This document shows, piece after piece, positions 26,981-40,100 of a DNA stretch of 64,000 nucleotides. Below the pieces are notes generated by a model that did not search any database, was not told the DNA's origin, and saw only the letters and a list, made by a program, of their open reading frames with translations. The position numbers were made by a program, and so were the translations under genes. The stretch lies in contig OX352772.1 in NCBI GenBank assembly GCA_947095535.1, positions 33,561,445 to 33,625,444 of the forward strand, given 5' to 3'. The stretch's first letter is position 1; each line of letters opens with the position of its first letter. The DNA comes from Poecilobothrus nobilitatus. Its lineage: Eukaryota > Arthropoda > Insecta > Diptera > Dolichopodidae.

Positions 26981-29900
26981 GTAAGTATTTTTTATTATTT
27001 TATTTTATTTTATATTTACTGTATATAGTATATATTGTGTGTTTATATAATATGTTTATTGTCGAAACAGTATCGGAAAAATAATTGTCATATTATTTTT
27101 CTAGCTATTAAAAGGCATTTCTGAATCTAATGAACTAGCTTTTGACACTATAATATACACTTCTTTTCTTGCATATATTAACTGTTTTAGTGCGAAAATC
27201 AATTGTATAGTCGAGAATACGCTAAAAATTGAACAGATAATCAAATGTAATGAGATAATTTAGTGCAATATTTTCGAAATATTTTTTGAACTTTTTTCGG
27301 AATTAATTAAGTGAAATTAGTTAGTATTTAGAGCGAAAGGCTCTAAAAATTCAGAAACGTCCTAAATACTTTTACATATTTTTTTGCATGTACCTATCTA
27401 CATATACCTAAGCATGTAATAAAAATTTACTGAGGATATTTATTTTTTCATAGAAATTTAAATATTCTTCTTTATTCATTTATTTTCTCAAAATTGAAAA
27501 TTAACCAAATTAACGGTATATTTGTCAATAGACAAACTGTAAAAATTAAATTAATAAGTTTTTACCGTTATTTATTTTAATTCAAAATATAATTCATTAT
27601 TATTTTAAAGATTAACTTTTGTTTCATTAAAAAAATATATATATATATATTCATAATCATATACGTATTTGCAATTCACAGTTAAATCGTTAATTACAAT
27701 AATCTTTAACTTTATTCTCCATTCGCTATGCGATAATACAGACTTATTAACGTTTTTATTGTTAACTACCAAAATTACACATTCTGAACCATTTACACAT
27801 TCTCTCCATTTAGAATCATTTCTTTCAGAGATTTAAATTTCCTTTCAATTTGAAGATTTAATCTTGTTTCCTTTCTTTTTACCACAACTGTAGGAACATT
27901 TATACATTTTATATTTTAATGTATGTATGTATGTATTTTTTGTGGTAAATATCTTTTGTTGAATTTGAATATCATAACTGGTATACCCATTGGATGGATT
28001 ATGGCATCAAAATTTATGAAAGATAAAACGGAAGACAAAAAAGTTTTAATTCATTTTCTTTTTTCAACATTTTGCAAAATAGCGGGATTTTATCTTTTTA
28101 TAGTGGGGCGAAAAAAAATATTCTATTATTTTTTTTTTTTGATTTATTTCATATGAAATGTTAAAGAGTAGTTTCGATTTTATTTTTGATGGCTTAAAAA
28201 AAAAATGGTTTTAATTAGGTCAGGATGCAATTTATTTGTCTTTTTATTCCTTTTCTTTATTGTAGATGTAGAGTATTTAATAAAACTTTTAAACTTGGTT
28301 AAAAGGTTAATTTAGGTATGGTTTTGGTTTTTTTGTTTATAAATTACTAATACATAGAATTGTAATTACTACTACATAGTAATAGTTATGATTCTAACAT
28401 TAAGAAGTACATACGCATAAAAGTCATAAATAAAAATTAATTTCAGATTTTAATTAATTTTCTTGATTCTATGAATAAAATAAAAGAAACATTTTAAATG
28501 TACCTTAACTTTTAAGTTAAATTTAATATGTTTAATATAACCATAAATTTAATATGTACCTTAATTAATAACTTAATCAGGAAGACAAAAACTTTAGCAT
28601 TCATGAAAATCATTGGCCTAGAAATCTTTTATTACCATAATATAAAAAAAAACTAGATGTGCTATGTGCTAGTTTACCCTATGTGTTAAAAATTCTAGTA
28701 GTATTCACTTTTACTATATTAAGGATTTTTGAATAAAATTTTTCTAAGATAACCCATTTCTGCCATAGGGTTATCTATGTAGGTATATTTTGAGTTTATC
28801 AAAAATTATTAAAGATATAAAATTTTTATTGAAAGTCACATAAAAAAGAATAGATCAAAAATTATCTAGAATGATTTATTATGAATTGTTATTAAAAGAA
28901 AAATAAGTGATTGTTGTATGTACATTTAGATGTCTGTCAAATGTATTATTTAAAAATATTTCTAATATATATTTTATTATAATTTTATAGAGCAACTGGT
29001 GGTGAATTACAAGCTTTACTTGATAATGAAGGTTCATTGACTGAAGCACAAGCAAGAATTTGTATGAGAGAAGTACTTAAAGCATTACAGTTCCTTCATA
29101 AAAGATCCATAGCACATTTAGATTTGAAACCACAAAATATTTTATTATTTGGAGAAAATATTGAAGGTAAGTCTTTTTTAATTGAATTATTTTTTTTCGT
29201 TTTTGTTTTTTAACAAAATTCCTTAACAAACAACAAATGATTTGAAATAATTTTAAAACAAAGAAACAATTAAAATAATATACCCATACAAAATATGTAT
29301 GAACATCTATTAAATTTGTTTCATTTTCTAACAAATTTTCGTTTTTTAGATGGTTTAAAATTATGTGATTTTGGTATATCTCGTGTCATCGAAAATGGCA
29401 GTAAAGTACGTGAAATTTTAGGTACACCAGATTATGTTGCACCAGAAGTTTTACAATATGAACCATTATGTTTACAAACTGATATATGGTCAGTTGGTGT
29501 ATTAACTTATGTTTTATTGACCGGTTATACACCATTTGGTGGTGATACAAAACAGGAAACATTTTTAAATATATCACAATGTGCATTAACATTTCCAGAT
29601 GATTTATTTAAAGGTGTATCAGATCAAGCTATTGATTTTATGAAAAGTACATTAAGAATAAAACCGAAGTAAGTATATTTTTTGATTTATAATTCATTAA
29701 ATATAACTTTTATTTATTAACTGTTGTTTTATATTTTTTTTTTTATTTTTATTTTACAATTGAGAAAAAAAAAAGAAAACAACAGTTGTTTTAAATTTAC
29801 AATTAATTAATTTAATTTTAAAATAAAACTAATAATTAATTTTATTTTTTTTTTTTAGTGATCGTTTAACTGCCATGGAATGTCTGGAGCATTTTTGGTT

Positions 29901-31431
29901 AAAAGATGATTTTACCATAGACAAAAGATTTTGTAATGTATCAATGGCCAGTGATGGAATATCATCAGATCCATATGAAATAATTGATGATGAAGATGAC
30001 GTTGACGATGAAGATAGAGAAATTGAAGAAAATGATGATAGCGATGATCAAATATCAAATATCATATTAAATAAAAATAAAAGTTGCACAAATAATAAAT
30101 TAAATGGTTGTTTACCAAAACAAAATAATAGTTTTAATAATAGTATTGAATTAACTACACAAAATCACCACCATAATACAACAGCTACAACAACTTCAAC
30201 TAAAAATAATTGTCGTATTACATCCTCCTTAACAACAAGAAAAACATGCAGTAATAGTAATAATACAAATTTTATTAATAATAGCACAATTAATATACAA
30301 AATAACCAAAAATCAACAACAATATCAACACCAATATCAACAGCATGTACAATAGATTATGATGAAAAATCAAAATTAATTGATGAAAATAATAGTGAAA
30401 ATAAAGAAAATTATTTAATGAATTCATCACAATTAGTACTTCATTTAAATGGTAATAATAATAGTAAAACAACGACTACAACTGGATTAATAAATTCAAC
30501 AACGGTATCAACAACAACAAAAAATAATCATATAAATAGTAATGTTACACGTGATAACAATTGCAGTTTACAATTGAACGGTTTAAATAATAGTTATCAA
30601 ACAGAAACAAATGGTTATGATCATTATGTTCATCATAATCAACATTCACATTCACATCATCATCAGATTGAAAAATTAAAATCACCGCAGCTAGTTAGTT
30701 CAAATATAAATTCATCAATGACATTTTCACCAAATTCATCAACCGGATTAACAGGAACTACATCATCATCATCATCATCATCAACGACAACATCAGCTGC
30801 AACAACAAATGGTCATTTAAATCAAAATGGCACAATATTATTTCCAGATGCACCAACAACACCAAAAGTAATACGTAAAGCACCTTCTGATTCACCAACA
30901 AGTGTTAAAGCATTGGTAAAAAAATTTCAATTAGAAAGTGGTGAACCATTACAAAGTCCATCTTTATTAAAAGAAAATTGTATGTTAGGTTCAGATTATA
31001 ATGAATGTACATTAACAAATGGAACATTATCATCAACAATATCATCATCAGGAACAACATCATTAAATGGTTGTAATGGTACTAGCCATAATAACAGTTC
31101 AAATGATATTTTAAATAACGAACAACATTGCAATAGTAGCACAAAATTAATAAATGGTAATAGTTGTAATAATAGTAGTACCATCAGTGTTGTCGGCAAC
31201 AATGGAATTACTAATTCACCTATTAAAACATTTAAAGCAACTGTTGCTAGTGTTGCTGCAGCTGCTAGTTGTAGTGTATTTTGTTTACATAAATGTAATG
31301 CTTGTGGAAATTCTTCACCTGGATGCCGGCATTCTGGTAATACCACAACACAAGTTGTTAATAATTGTAGTAGCAATAATACAACAAAATCATCGAGCAC
31401 TATATGCCTAGATCATAGTATCATTTGTTAG
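26768..31431 (+). CDS. Drak: Drak: death-associated protein kinase-related Ser/Thr kinase (N-terminus missing)
   Basis: Four exons (26768-26980, 28991-29166, 29350-29668, 29859-31431) join in phase through GT/AG introns to give 759 residues and a stop. Residues 1 to about 230 are a protein kinase domain lacking only its first strand: end of the glycine loop (GKFAAV), ATP lysine in AAKFLK, C-helix Glu in KHEIAVL, catalytic HLDLKPQN, metal-binding DFG (CDFGISR) and APE (VAPEVL). HLD in place of HRD and the LQYEPLCLQTDIWSVGV stretch match DRAK/STK17 of the DAPK family, which in flies acts in myosin light chain phosphorylation and epithelial shape control. The remaining 500 or so residues are a low-complexity Asn/Thr/Ser tail. 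The start codon and first coding exon are not in the recognised sequence. Family call is firm; function is by homology. Confidence 0.93.
26981..28990 (+). other. Drak intron (2.0 kb)
   Basis: AT-rich, GTAAGT to TTTATAG. Holds a short (TATG)n run near 27920 and (AT)n near 27637. No nested gene recognised. Confidence 0.8.
28991..29166 (+). CDS. Drak: Drak exon B: hinge to catalytic loop
   Basis: The exon begins after TTTATAG and ends before GTAAGT. It encodes ATGGELQALLDN, the helical region with CMREVLKALQFLH, and the catalytic loop IAHLDLKPQNILL. Asp of HLD is the catalytic base and the following Lys and Asn are present, so the enzyme should be active. Confidence 0.93.
29350..29668 (+). CDS. 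Drak: Drak exon C: activation segment and C-lobe
   Basis: Encodes CDFGISR, the activation loop, GTPDYVAPEVL, the F-helix DIWSVGVLTYVLLTG and the YTPFGGDTKQETFLNISQ stretch typical of DAPK/DRAK kinases. The acceptor is TTTTTTAG at 29342-29349 and the donor GTAAGT starts at 29669. Intron on the left is only 183 bases. Confidence 0.94.
29859..31431 (+). CDS. Drak: Drak exon D: end of kinase domain and low-complexity tail
   Basis: The first 25 codons finish the C-lobe (NDRLTAMECLEHFWLKD). Then follow an acidic block (about 20 Asp/Glu, nucleotides 29980-30050), and about 450 residues rich in Asn, Thr, Ser and His, encoded partly by trinucleotide runs such as (CAT)n at 30761-30783. Two islands stand out from this background: a basic, Pro-containing segment (TPKVIRKAPSDSPTSVKAL, about 30865-30920) and a Cys-rich end (CLHKCNACGNSSPGCRH, about 31282-31332). 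Stop TAG at 31429-31431. The islands are candidates for binding sites; no domain was recognised. Confidence 0.9.
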
Positions 31432-31682
31432 CTAAAAAGGTTTTTTTGGAAATAATTTTATTTTCTTTAAGTTTTTTTTTTTTTTTTGTTCTTTTTAAGT
31501 TCATTAATTTTTAAATTAATATTATTATATCATTTAATTATTATAATTATTATTTTTGTATTAACTAATTAAATTAATTTAATTATGTTGTTTTTGTGTC
31601 CTCTTATTTTTTTTTTTTTTTCTTATCTTAAAATAATTATATTTTTTTAAAATTGATATTTATATTTAATTAATTAATAATA

Positions 31683-31693
31683 AATAAAATAAA
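31683..31693 (+). promoter_or_regulatory. Possible Drak polyadenylation signals (two overlapping AATAAA)
   Basis: Two overlapping AATAAA hexamers about 250 bases after the stop codon. AATAAA is common by chance at this base composition, so this is only the nearest good candidate. Confidence 0.3.
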
Positions 31694-33508
31694 GCCGAAG
31701 AATACCAACCATATATGAATATAAATGAAGAAAATTCAAATCAGAGTAACAAAAGAAAATAATAAACTTTACAAAACTTTAATTAAAATTTAAATTCTTT
31801 TAACTTAATTAAGATTTTTTTTTTTTTCTTATATATTTGTATACTATTTACATATTTTTGAAACAAAAAAAAAATAGATATTTAAAATAATTTTTTCTCT
31901 TTTCTTTTTTTATTTACCAAAAAAACCATAAAAAAAATTATTTATTTTCTCTTTTTAAATTTTAGCATTTAAAGAAAAAAAAAAAAAAAATTCACTAAAT
32001 AAAATTTCCTTAGTGCAATGCCTATGAAAGCCTAAAAATATGCAATTTATTTTGAAATATTGAAAATTATGAAATTTCGAGAATCGATTTTTAATATTGT
32101 TCATGAAATAACCGTACCGTAACAAAAATAGAAATAAACGGATATAGAAAGAAATTTTTTGTTTTTTGAAAAGTAGTTAAACAAAAAAAAAAAAATAAAT
32201 ATAAATAAAATAATTAAATAAAAGCATGCAAAGAAAATTTAAAAGAAAAAAAATATACGAATTGTTAGAAAAAAAAAAATGTTGTTTTTAAAAGAAAAAT
32301 ATATGGTATATAAATAATGTTTGTTAAATTGAATGTTACATAAATTTTGAAATAAAGGAATGAAAATTTATTATAAATTAGAAAAATAACTATTTCGATG
32401 TTAAATGTTAAAACTAAAAAAAAAAAAAAAAAAGTAGATATATACATATATATTAAAAAAAAAAAACAAAAAAAGAAACTAATATCATCGGTCTAAATTT
32501 TTAAAATTAAAAATTAAAATCGTAATCGGAAAAACTTTTATTAAATTAATCATTTTGTATAGTATATACAAATCTATATATATTGAATAAAAATTTTTTG
32601 CAGAATAATAGAAGAACTGAAATTTTTTTCATAATTATTAAAAAATAAAAATTAAAAAAAAAAAATGTAACTTTAAATTCGATAAGAAATTAAATATCAT
32701 ATAAATAAATGTGATTAAAATAATTTTTCGTTTATTTTTATATCTTTTACAAAAAGATCAATGCGTCAATTTAGACTTTTAAAATAAATTATGAAAATAT
32801 TTTTTCAATTTAATGATTTTATTTTTATTTTTACTTTTGCTAACTATTTATATATATATATGTATTAAAATTTTAATAATTTTTTTTTTTTTTTATTTTG
32901 TTTGTATAAAATGAATATCTGACTGATTATTAAAATCGTTGATAATTAAAATTTATCTATAAGATAAATAAAAAATCAGTTTTCAAAATTGAAATTAAAT
33001 TTGAATTATAAATTGTATAATTACAAAATTTTTTCAATATTAAAAAAAAAAAAAAAAAAAACAATTTCATAAAGAATCGAAAAAAAAAAAATATATATAT
33101 ATATATATAATTAATAAATTTTTTTGAATTATATAGCTTTAAAATAAAATTGGCTTTCCTAAATGTTAATAATTTTTGTTTAAAAACAAATTAACCAAAT
33201 AAATAATGTTGGTTTTTATCTAAACTTCATATATTAATTATTGATGTTTATTTTTTTCAAAATTAAATCTTTTATCCAATATAAATTCTATTACTAAAAA
33301 AAAAAAAAAAATAATGTCCAAATTAAAATTATAAGCATTAAAAGAAATTCTAAATGTTGTGTAAAGTATTTAATGGTTCTTTTTTTAAATCATGTTATAT
33401 TGAATTCGAAAATTGTTTAAAAAAAAAAATTTTTTTTTTTGCCCTTAATATTTTATATTTTCAAAAACCAATTACTAAATGTATGAAGGCGATTATAAAT
33501 AAATTAAT

Positions 33509-33511
<3 letters not shown>

Positions 33512-33542
<31 letters not shown>
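33512..33542. repeat. (TA)n microsatellite
   Basis: About 15 uninterrupted AT/TA units. Similar tracts lie at 33092-33108, 34236-34255 and 43416-43440. Confidence 0.9.
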
Positions 33543-33548
<6 letters not shown>

Positions 33549-36500
33549 TATAGATGTTAAAAATAATATTAAATAAAAATGAAAGAATGTTGTTATATCT
33601 ATTGTAGCTATTTTTCTTAGATAATAATGAATAATTAAATAATTTTAACATTTCAAAAAAATTTGAAAAAAAAAAAAAAAAACATTAAAAATTAAAATTG
33701 TAGAATTGTGCAAATGTAATTTCGAAATATGTAGTAATTGACTGATTTAACTAATATTAGGAGATCAAAAAAAAAAGGTTAATTTAACAAAACAAATAAT
33801 AACTATGTGCTTTAAATTCAAATTTTACCAAATTTCGAAATTATTTGTATAAAGCTGCAACAAAAAAGTTTTGTTTTATTGTTTTACTTAAAACAAAAGT
33901 TTTTAAAAAAGAAATGTTAAAAAAAAAAATAAAAAATAAAAAAACGAACAATGCATATCAAACAATTTTTTTTTTGTTTTTTTTTTTTTTTATATTCTAT
34001 TGAAAAAAGTCAATACATATTTAAATAATATTATTAAAATAAATAAAAAAAAAAATATATACAACTGAAAATTCGTGTTCAAAATTAAAATTAAAATTAA
34101 AAAGAAAAAAAAAAAATAAAAGAAATGAATTTAAAACGTTTATTATTAAAATTTAAAATAAATTGAAATAATTGTTGTGGTTTCATTGTTATTTTATTGA
34201 CATAAAAATATATAGATGTCTTAAAAATATATATATATGTATATATATATATATCAGTTTATTAAAACAAAAATACATATTTAAATGTTATTATTATATG
34301 TAAAATTTATTAAAAGAATATCTTTAATATAAAAAAAAAACCAAAAAACTAAAAAAACTAAAAAAAAAAAAAAAAATTTCGTGTTTTTATATAGATAAAT
34401 CAAATGTATTTAAATATGAAAATAAAATATCATAATATCATTATACATATTATCGAAAATAGTTAAAAAGTTATTCAATTTATGAAAACAAATAAAAACA
34501 AAAAGAAAGGAAAATTGATGATATACAATTTATACTTATTTATATATAATGAGTTTTAAGCAGTAGAGTTTAATAGAAATTATCAAATAAATATTTAATA
34601 AAATTGGAACAAAAACGTCATATCGTACACAATATTATAGAAAAAAAAAAAAAAAAAACAAAATTAATAATAAAAAATATAAAAAAAAAAACACCTTAAT
34701 AATATCTAATAAATTTTATTGGTAATAGATTTTACTTATAGTAAAAAAAAACACAATTAAAAATGAATTAGTTTTATCTATAAAATTTTATGAATTAAAT
34801 TCGATTTAAAGAAAAAGAAAAATACATGCTTTATTATATCAAAACCATTTAAATCATGAATTTAAACAGAAATTCAAAACCTGTTTGTTATAAGTAAAAT
34901 CTATTAAAGTAATTTTTATTAATTTATATAAATTGAATTGGCATTGGTAGAAATAGAAAAAAAAAAATAGATTGGCATAGAAAAAAAGAAAATTTTTTTA
35001 TATAGAATATAAAACGTGTTCATTAATAAAAAAAAAAAAAAAAATCTAGTTAATTCATATTAAAAAAAAAAATTATATTAAAAAATTCAAAAAAAAAAAA
35101 AAAACAACCAAAAGGCATAATAAATTATTAATTTTCAAAATATTTTGCATATTTTTTTTTTTTTTTCAAGGCATACACACACAAAATATCATGACAAATT
35201 TAAATTCAAATCTACATCTAAAAAAAAAAAAAAAAAACGAAATTAATTTGGCATAAACTAAAAAAAACAAAAATTATTGGAAAAGAAAACAAAAAAAAAA
35301 ACGTACATATTTCAAATAAAAAGATGGAAATGAAAAAAAAAAGATATATATACCTAAATTTTAATACAATTTATTGCTATTAAATTGCATTATACAGAAC
35401 TGTTACAAAATAAAATAATATAAAATAAATAAATGTTCAAATGTAAATAATTATATTAATATGTAATTTAAAAAATAAAAACAAAAAACAAAAAAAAACC
35501 AATTTTAAAATATAGGCTATTAGTACATATAAATAGTGTATACATATTATGTATTTGTTCAAAAAAAAAAAAACGCAATTATTATTAATAATAAACCACT
35601 ACCTAGAGAAAAAAAAACAAAAACAAAAAAAAAAAAAGCTAATTATAAATATTGCATTGCCAAAATAACTAATTTATTAAATAATTACAAAAAAAAAAAA
35701 AAACGAAAACAAAAACAAAACTTAAGGTGAAATTTCTTAAAAAAAAAAAAAAATTAATTTATATGATAATATATGTACATATATATATGTACATATTATA
35801 AAAGATATTGAACTCATAAAAACAAAAGTCTTGATAAAATGCAACAAAATACAATAATATTAAAAAGAAAAAAAAAAAAAACAAAAATTTATTCTCCAAT
35901 CAAAAAAATTAAAAAAAAAAAAATCCTTTAAACTGAAATCCTTTTATGAATTTTTAATATAATAATAAAAGAAAATAAAAAAACACAAAAAATCAAATCT
36001 TATACATAATATTAACTTATATTAAAATAATTAACAATAATTAATAATAAAAAAATATATAAATGATAAAAAAAAAAAAAAAACTTTTAAATTCTAATTG
36101 TTTTCAATTACAAATTATACACAAAATATTTAGAAATTCTTTTACAATTACCATAAAAAAAACATTATTATTATTATTATTATTATTTATTGTAATTATA
36201 AAGGACAATTGGACAAAGAATTTAAAAAATATATCATAAATCGTAATAATAATAATAATAATAATAGAAAATATTTGGATAATAAAAAAAAAATTTTGAA
36301 AAACTCACAAGGTCTAATAAATTATCAAAAACAAAATAAATCTTAGAAATAAAATACAGCTTATTTTATATATAAAGTTACAGGATCTTCTACATGAGCT
36401 TTAGAAAGCGATGAATGAACTAAAAATATAGGTATTTTTAAGCAAAAAAAGCAAAAACTTATTTACCAAATAATTAATTTTTAATTTAATCTTTTATATT

Positions 36501-36549
36501 GTTGGTTACAAGGTTCTATCCTTAAAAGAGCAAAAAAAAAAAAAAATTA

Positions 36550-36741
36550 ATGGTGCCAAACGATTTCTTGTTGGAATTTTAATATTTCATTTGTAAGAAT
36601 CAGTTTAATCTTATTACAGGGGAAATTTTCCCTGCTAGATGGCAATTTTCCCAGCTGAAGAACAAAACTAAAATCGTTTCCCTTGTAAATTTTCCCTATT
36701 TGTATTTTTCCCTATTCACAACTGAAATCATTTGGCATCAT
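36550..36741. mobile_element. 192-bp TA-flanked mini-MITE
   Basis: Ends ATGGTGCCAAACGATTTC (36550-36567) and the complement of 36724-36741 match at 16 of 18 positions. TA flanks both ends (36548-36549 and 36742-36743), consistent with a Tc1/mariner-type target duplication. The inside repeats TTTTCCC four times, with one GGGGAAATTTTCCC partial palindrome. No coding frame. Confidence 0.65.
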
Positions 36742-37025
36742 TAGTTACGTTGTAATTCTAAGCAAGCGATATATGTAACAAATTAACTTATGTTCTTTGT
36801 TTTCTTTTTTTCTGTTCAATATTTAATCTTTTATTTTATTATAAATTCATTTAAAGTTTTCAATTTGTATTAGGATTTTGGATTAAGAACAGTTTTCTCA
36901 ATTAATGTCAAAAGGTACTGCTAAATTTTTTTTTTGCGTAGTCATACCGCAATTACCCTATTAAAAAAAAAAATTGAAAATGTATTAAATTAATTGTATG
37001 AAAAATGTCACAATTAAACAAATTT

Positions 37026-37090
37026 TGACATTTACTTATACAACTAGGGGAAAATTATTGATCTTTCCCTAGTTGTATAAGTAAATGTCA
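37026..37090. repeat. 65-nt perfect hairpin (24-bp arms, 17-nt loop)
   Basis: Positions 37026-37049 and 37067-37090 are exact reverse complements (TGACATTTACTTATACAACT... on the left arm). The loop is 17 bases. A perfect stem of this length is far above what the base composition would give by chance. It could be a pre-miRNA-like fold, a tiny fold-back element, or the joined ends of a collapsed MITE. Confidence 0.75.
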
Positions 37091-37137
37091 TTATATAAGT
37101 AAATTTACATTTTCAATACCTACTCTTTTCAAATTTC

Positions 37138-37157
37138 ATCTCTCTCTCTCTCTCTCT
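37138..37157. repeat. (TC)n microsatellite
   Basis: Run of about 9 TC units. Confidence 0.85.
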
Positions 37158-40100
37158 TTATTTGAATTATTTTCTTCAATTATATTTTTTTTTTCCTGAG
37201 TAATTTTTATGGATTTTTGCAGAACAAACGTAGTATTTGTTAATTAATTGAAAAAGTAAAACAGAAAAATCCGGTAATATAAAATATCCGGTAAAAAAAA
37301 AAATCAATTTTTCCGTATATTTACAAATCTTTTAACATTTCAATACTTCTAAACATAACATTTCAATACTTCTAAACGTTGTCATTGTGGCAGAATTTTT
37401 TTTTACATTTTTTTTGCGTTTCTGAACGTTTTTATTGTGACAAGAGTTTTTTTTTACATTTTTATTCTTCTAAATGTTTTCATTATGACAAAAAATTTTT
37501 GTACAAGAAGCAAATCGGCAAAAATGAGCGATTTTGATTGTAGCCTGCTGCTTTGATGCACATTAAACAGAAAAAAAAAGACAAAAAATATAATAAATTG
37601 TATAAAGTTTTAAGGTGCAGAAAACATATTGTATGCATATATTATATGCATGCATAATAATTTAACTGCTATAATATAAAAGTAATAATTATTTTTTTTT
37701 TTACATTCGCCATTTATATTATTTAGTTTATATTAAAAATTTTTTAAAAAATTCTTTTCAAATTGAAACTCTCTTGCATATGGAATCTTTAATATATGGT
37801 GAAAATTAAGAATTGAATTGTTACGTTATAAAATAACAAGAAAAACTTTGATGCATTCATTATCAGGTTTTTATTACTTTCTTATTAGTTATTATGAATA
37901 TTCGCAATGAAAATATTTTTACAAAAACACAAAAAATCGCAAAAATTAAATTTATTATGAAAATTACAAGAAAATTTAAATTAAAAATGAATTTTTCATT
38001 GTTTATTAGTTTTTGTTATATAGATAATATCAGAATAGATCATAACATCTAATAATAATTTAAAAGAAAACTTATTATTGTAGTAAGGAAAAGTTTTTTC
38101 TTCCTTTTCTCCTTTTCACTCCGATATTTCGTTTTTTTTTTTTACCTTTTTTCAATTTTAAAATATTTAATCCAAACATTTTTTTATTTATTTATTTATT
38201 TATTATTTATTTATTATATGTTACATTTGACGTCTTCCTTAAAACTTTAAAATGAGCTGTATATGATTATCTAAGATATTAAAGAAAATTTTGTTTCATA
38301 AATTGAAAATTGGATATATGTATATATATATATATGCACATTAATCCTACACTACTGTGTATATTTAAATGAAATTTTAATAAATATTTAAAATTATGAA
38401 TATTAAAAATAATATTGTAGTTGTATATAGGAATAGAATATAGAATTAATTGAACAAAATAAATGATAATTATGTAGAATTAAATGTTACAAACTCGTAT
38501 TAATATCCGATTTCATAATTTTAAATATTTAATATAAATTTCTGATATGGCTGATGATTGTTATATATATATATAATATATATGCTTAGTTTTTTTATAT
38601 GATTTCAGTTTATATTGCAAATATTAATTCTATAATTAAAAATTCATAATAAAAAAAACATAAAAATAATATATACATTTAATAATATACATACTACTAG
38701 GTATATATTTAAATATTGAATTTAAAAAAAAACAAAAAAAAGCAATGATCATTTATTATTCAGAGATTAATTTGTAGAAGTGGAGCGCGCGTATTTGGTG
38801 ACTAATTACAGTTTTATAAGCCATAATTCTCTCCAACTCGATAATTTTCCGTCATATTTTTCTATCATTCCTATATCTTGATTGAGTGTTGAGAGTCATA
38901 TGTTTTCCTTTAGCTAATCAATCAACAGCGTACATCTATTTGTTTTGTGATCTCATTAGATGTGGATGGAGTTTTTTTTTTCAAATTTTTGAACAATTAA
39001 ATTTATAGTTTTTTTAATAGCTGAAAATCCTAGCCGTCATAATATTTTTGTTTAATTTTTTTTTTTTTTTTTTTTGATATTTTATAAATGTATCATAGAA
39101 ATGATCAAGAAATAATCATATATGTACAAGAACTGGAACATCTTTGTGAACTCCACCTTTACCGTAGAAATTAAGCTCTGATCATTGTAACTAAATTATA
39201 TACAAAAATTAAAAATTGAACAAAAAAAAAATATTTTTTTAAAATAAAAGAAAAAAAAAAGTTTTAAAAAAAATGAAAACTATATTTAAATTGAAATTGT
39301 AAAAAGTAAAAATTAAAAAGATTGAAAAGAAGAAAATTTATACTTATACATATTTTGAAGGAGAATTTAATTCTAAAATTTTTGTTAAATTGAAATGATT
39401 CCAATATATAACATCTTTTTATAATATTTAGACTTTTTTTTTTTTTAGTAGCCAAAATAACTCTTTTTTAAATGAATAATTTTTGATTTTCGAAATTTAT
39501 TTTTAGAACATATTTTTGTATCTTTTGTTTCGAAACTATAATTAAAAACATTTTAGTTCTTTGACAAAGTAATAAAAAAATCAATTGATTTCTTTTAAAA
39601 TTTCAAAAGTTAAGTTATTAAATTATAATTAATGAATTCGTCGATAAATTTTTTGTATTTGCAATTGCATTTGAAAGTTTCATGAAAAATATATAAGGTC
39701 TCTTCACATAAAAGTGCAAAATAGTCTAGCATCCGACGATTTGATTAATTTTTTGATAAAAATTGTTGTTGCTCATGTATTGTTGTTGTTTCATGTACTG
39801 GTGGATCGGTGCATATTTTTCCTAAACTAAAATATCTTCTGCATTTCACCCTCTATTGTATATTTTATTTGGTCGAGGAATTTTTTTTTTTGAAGTTTAT
39901 TATTTAATTTGACAGTTGACGTTTTTAAAATTTATTTGGGAGTTTAGAATTAATTTGTAGTACGGTTTTGAAATTTATTGGTAGTGTATCAAATAAAAAT
40001 AGCATATTCGATTAAATAATCTATAAATATACTTTTAAAACAATTTTTTTGATATTTTTTTTTTTTTTTTTTTAACTAGAACTAGATTTTTATCCAGATA

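Larger units (their letters stand above)
31432..36549. other. Drak 3' UTR and AT-rich intergenic DNA
   Basis: Very low complexity, with A-runs of 10-20 bases every 100-200 bases. No coding frame or RNA gene recognised. The extent of the 3' UTR cannot be told. Confidence 0.5.

Noticed and set aside
30996..31400. Leu-rich minus-strand frame of 134 residues
   Set aside because: Shadow of the Drak exon D low-complexity codons read in reverse.
33512..33542. CRISPR-like or origin-like repeat
   Set aside because: Simple (TA)n in a eukaryotic contig; no spacers or initiator sites.
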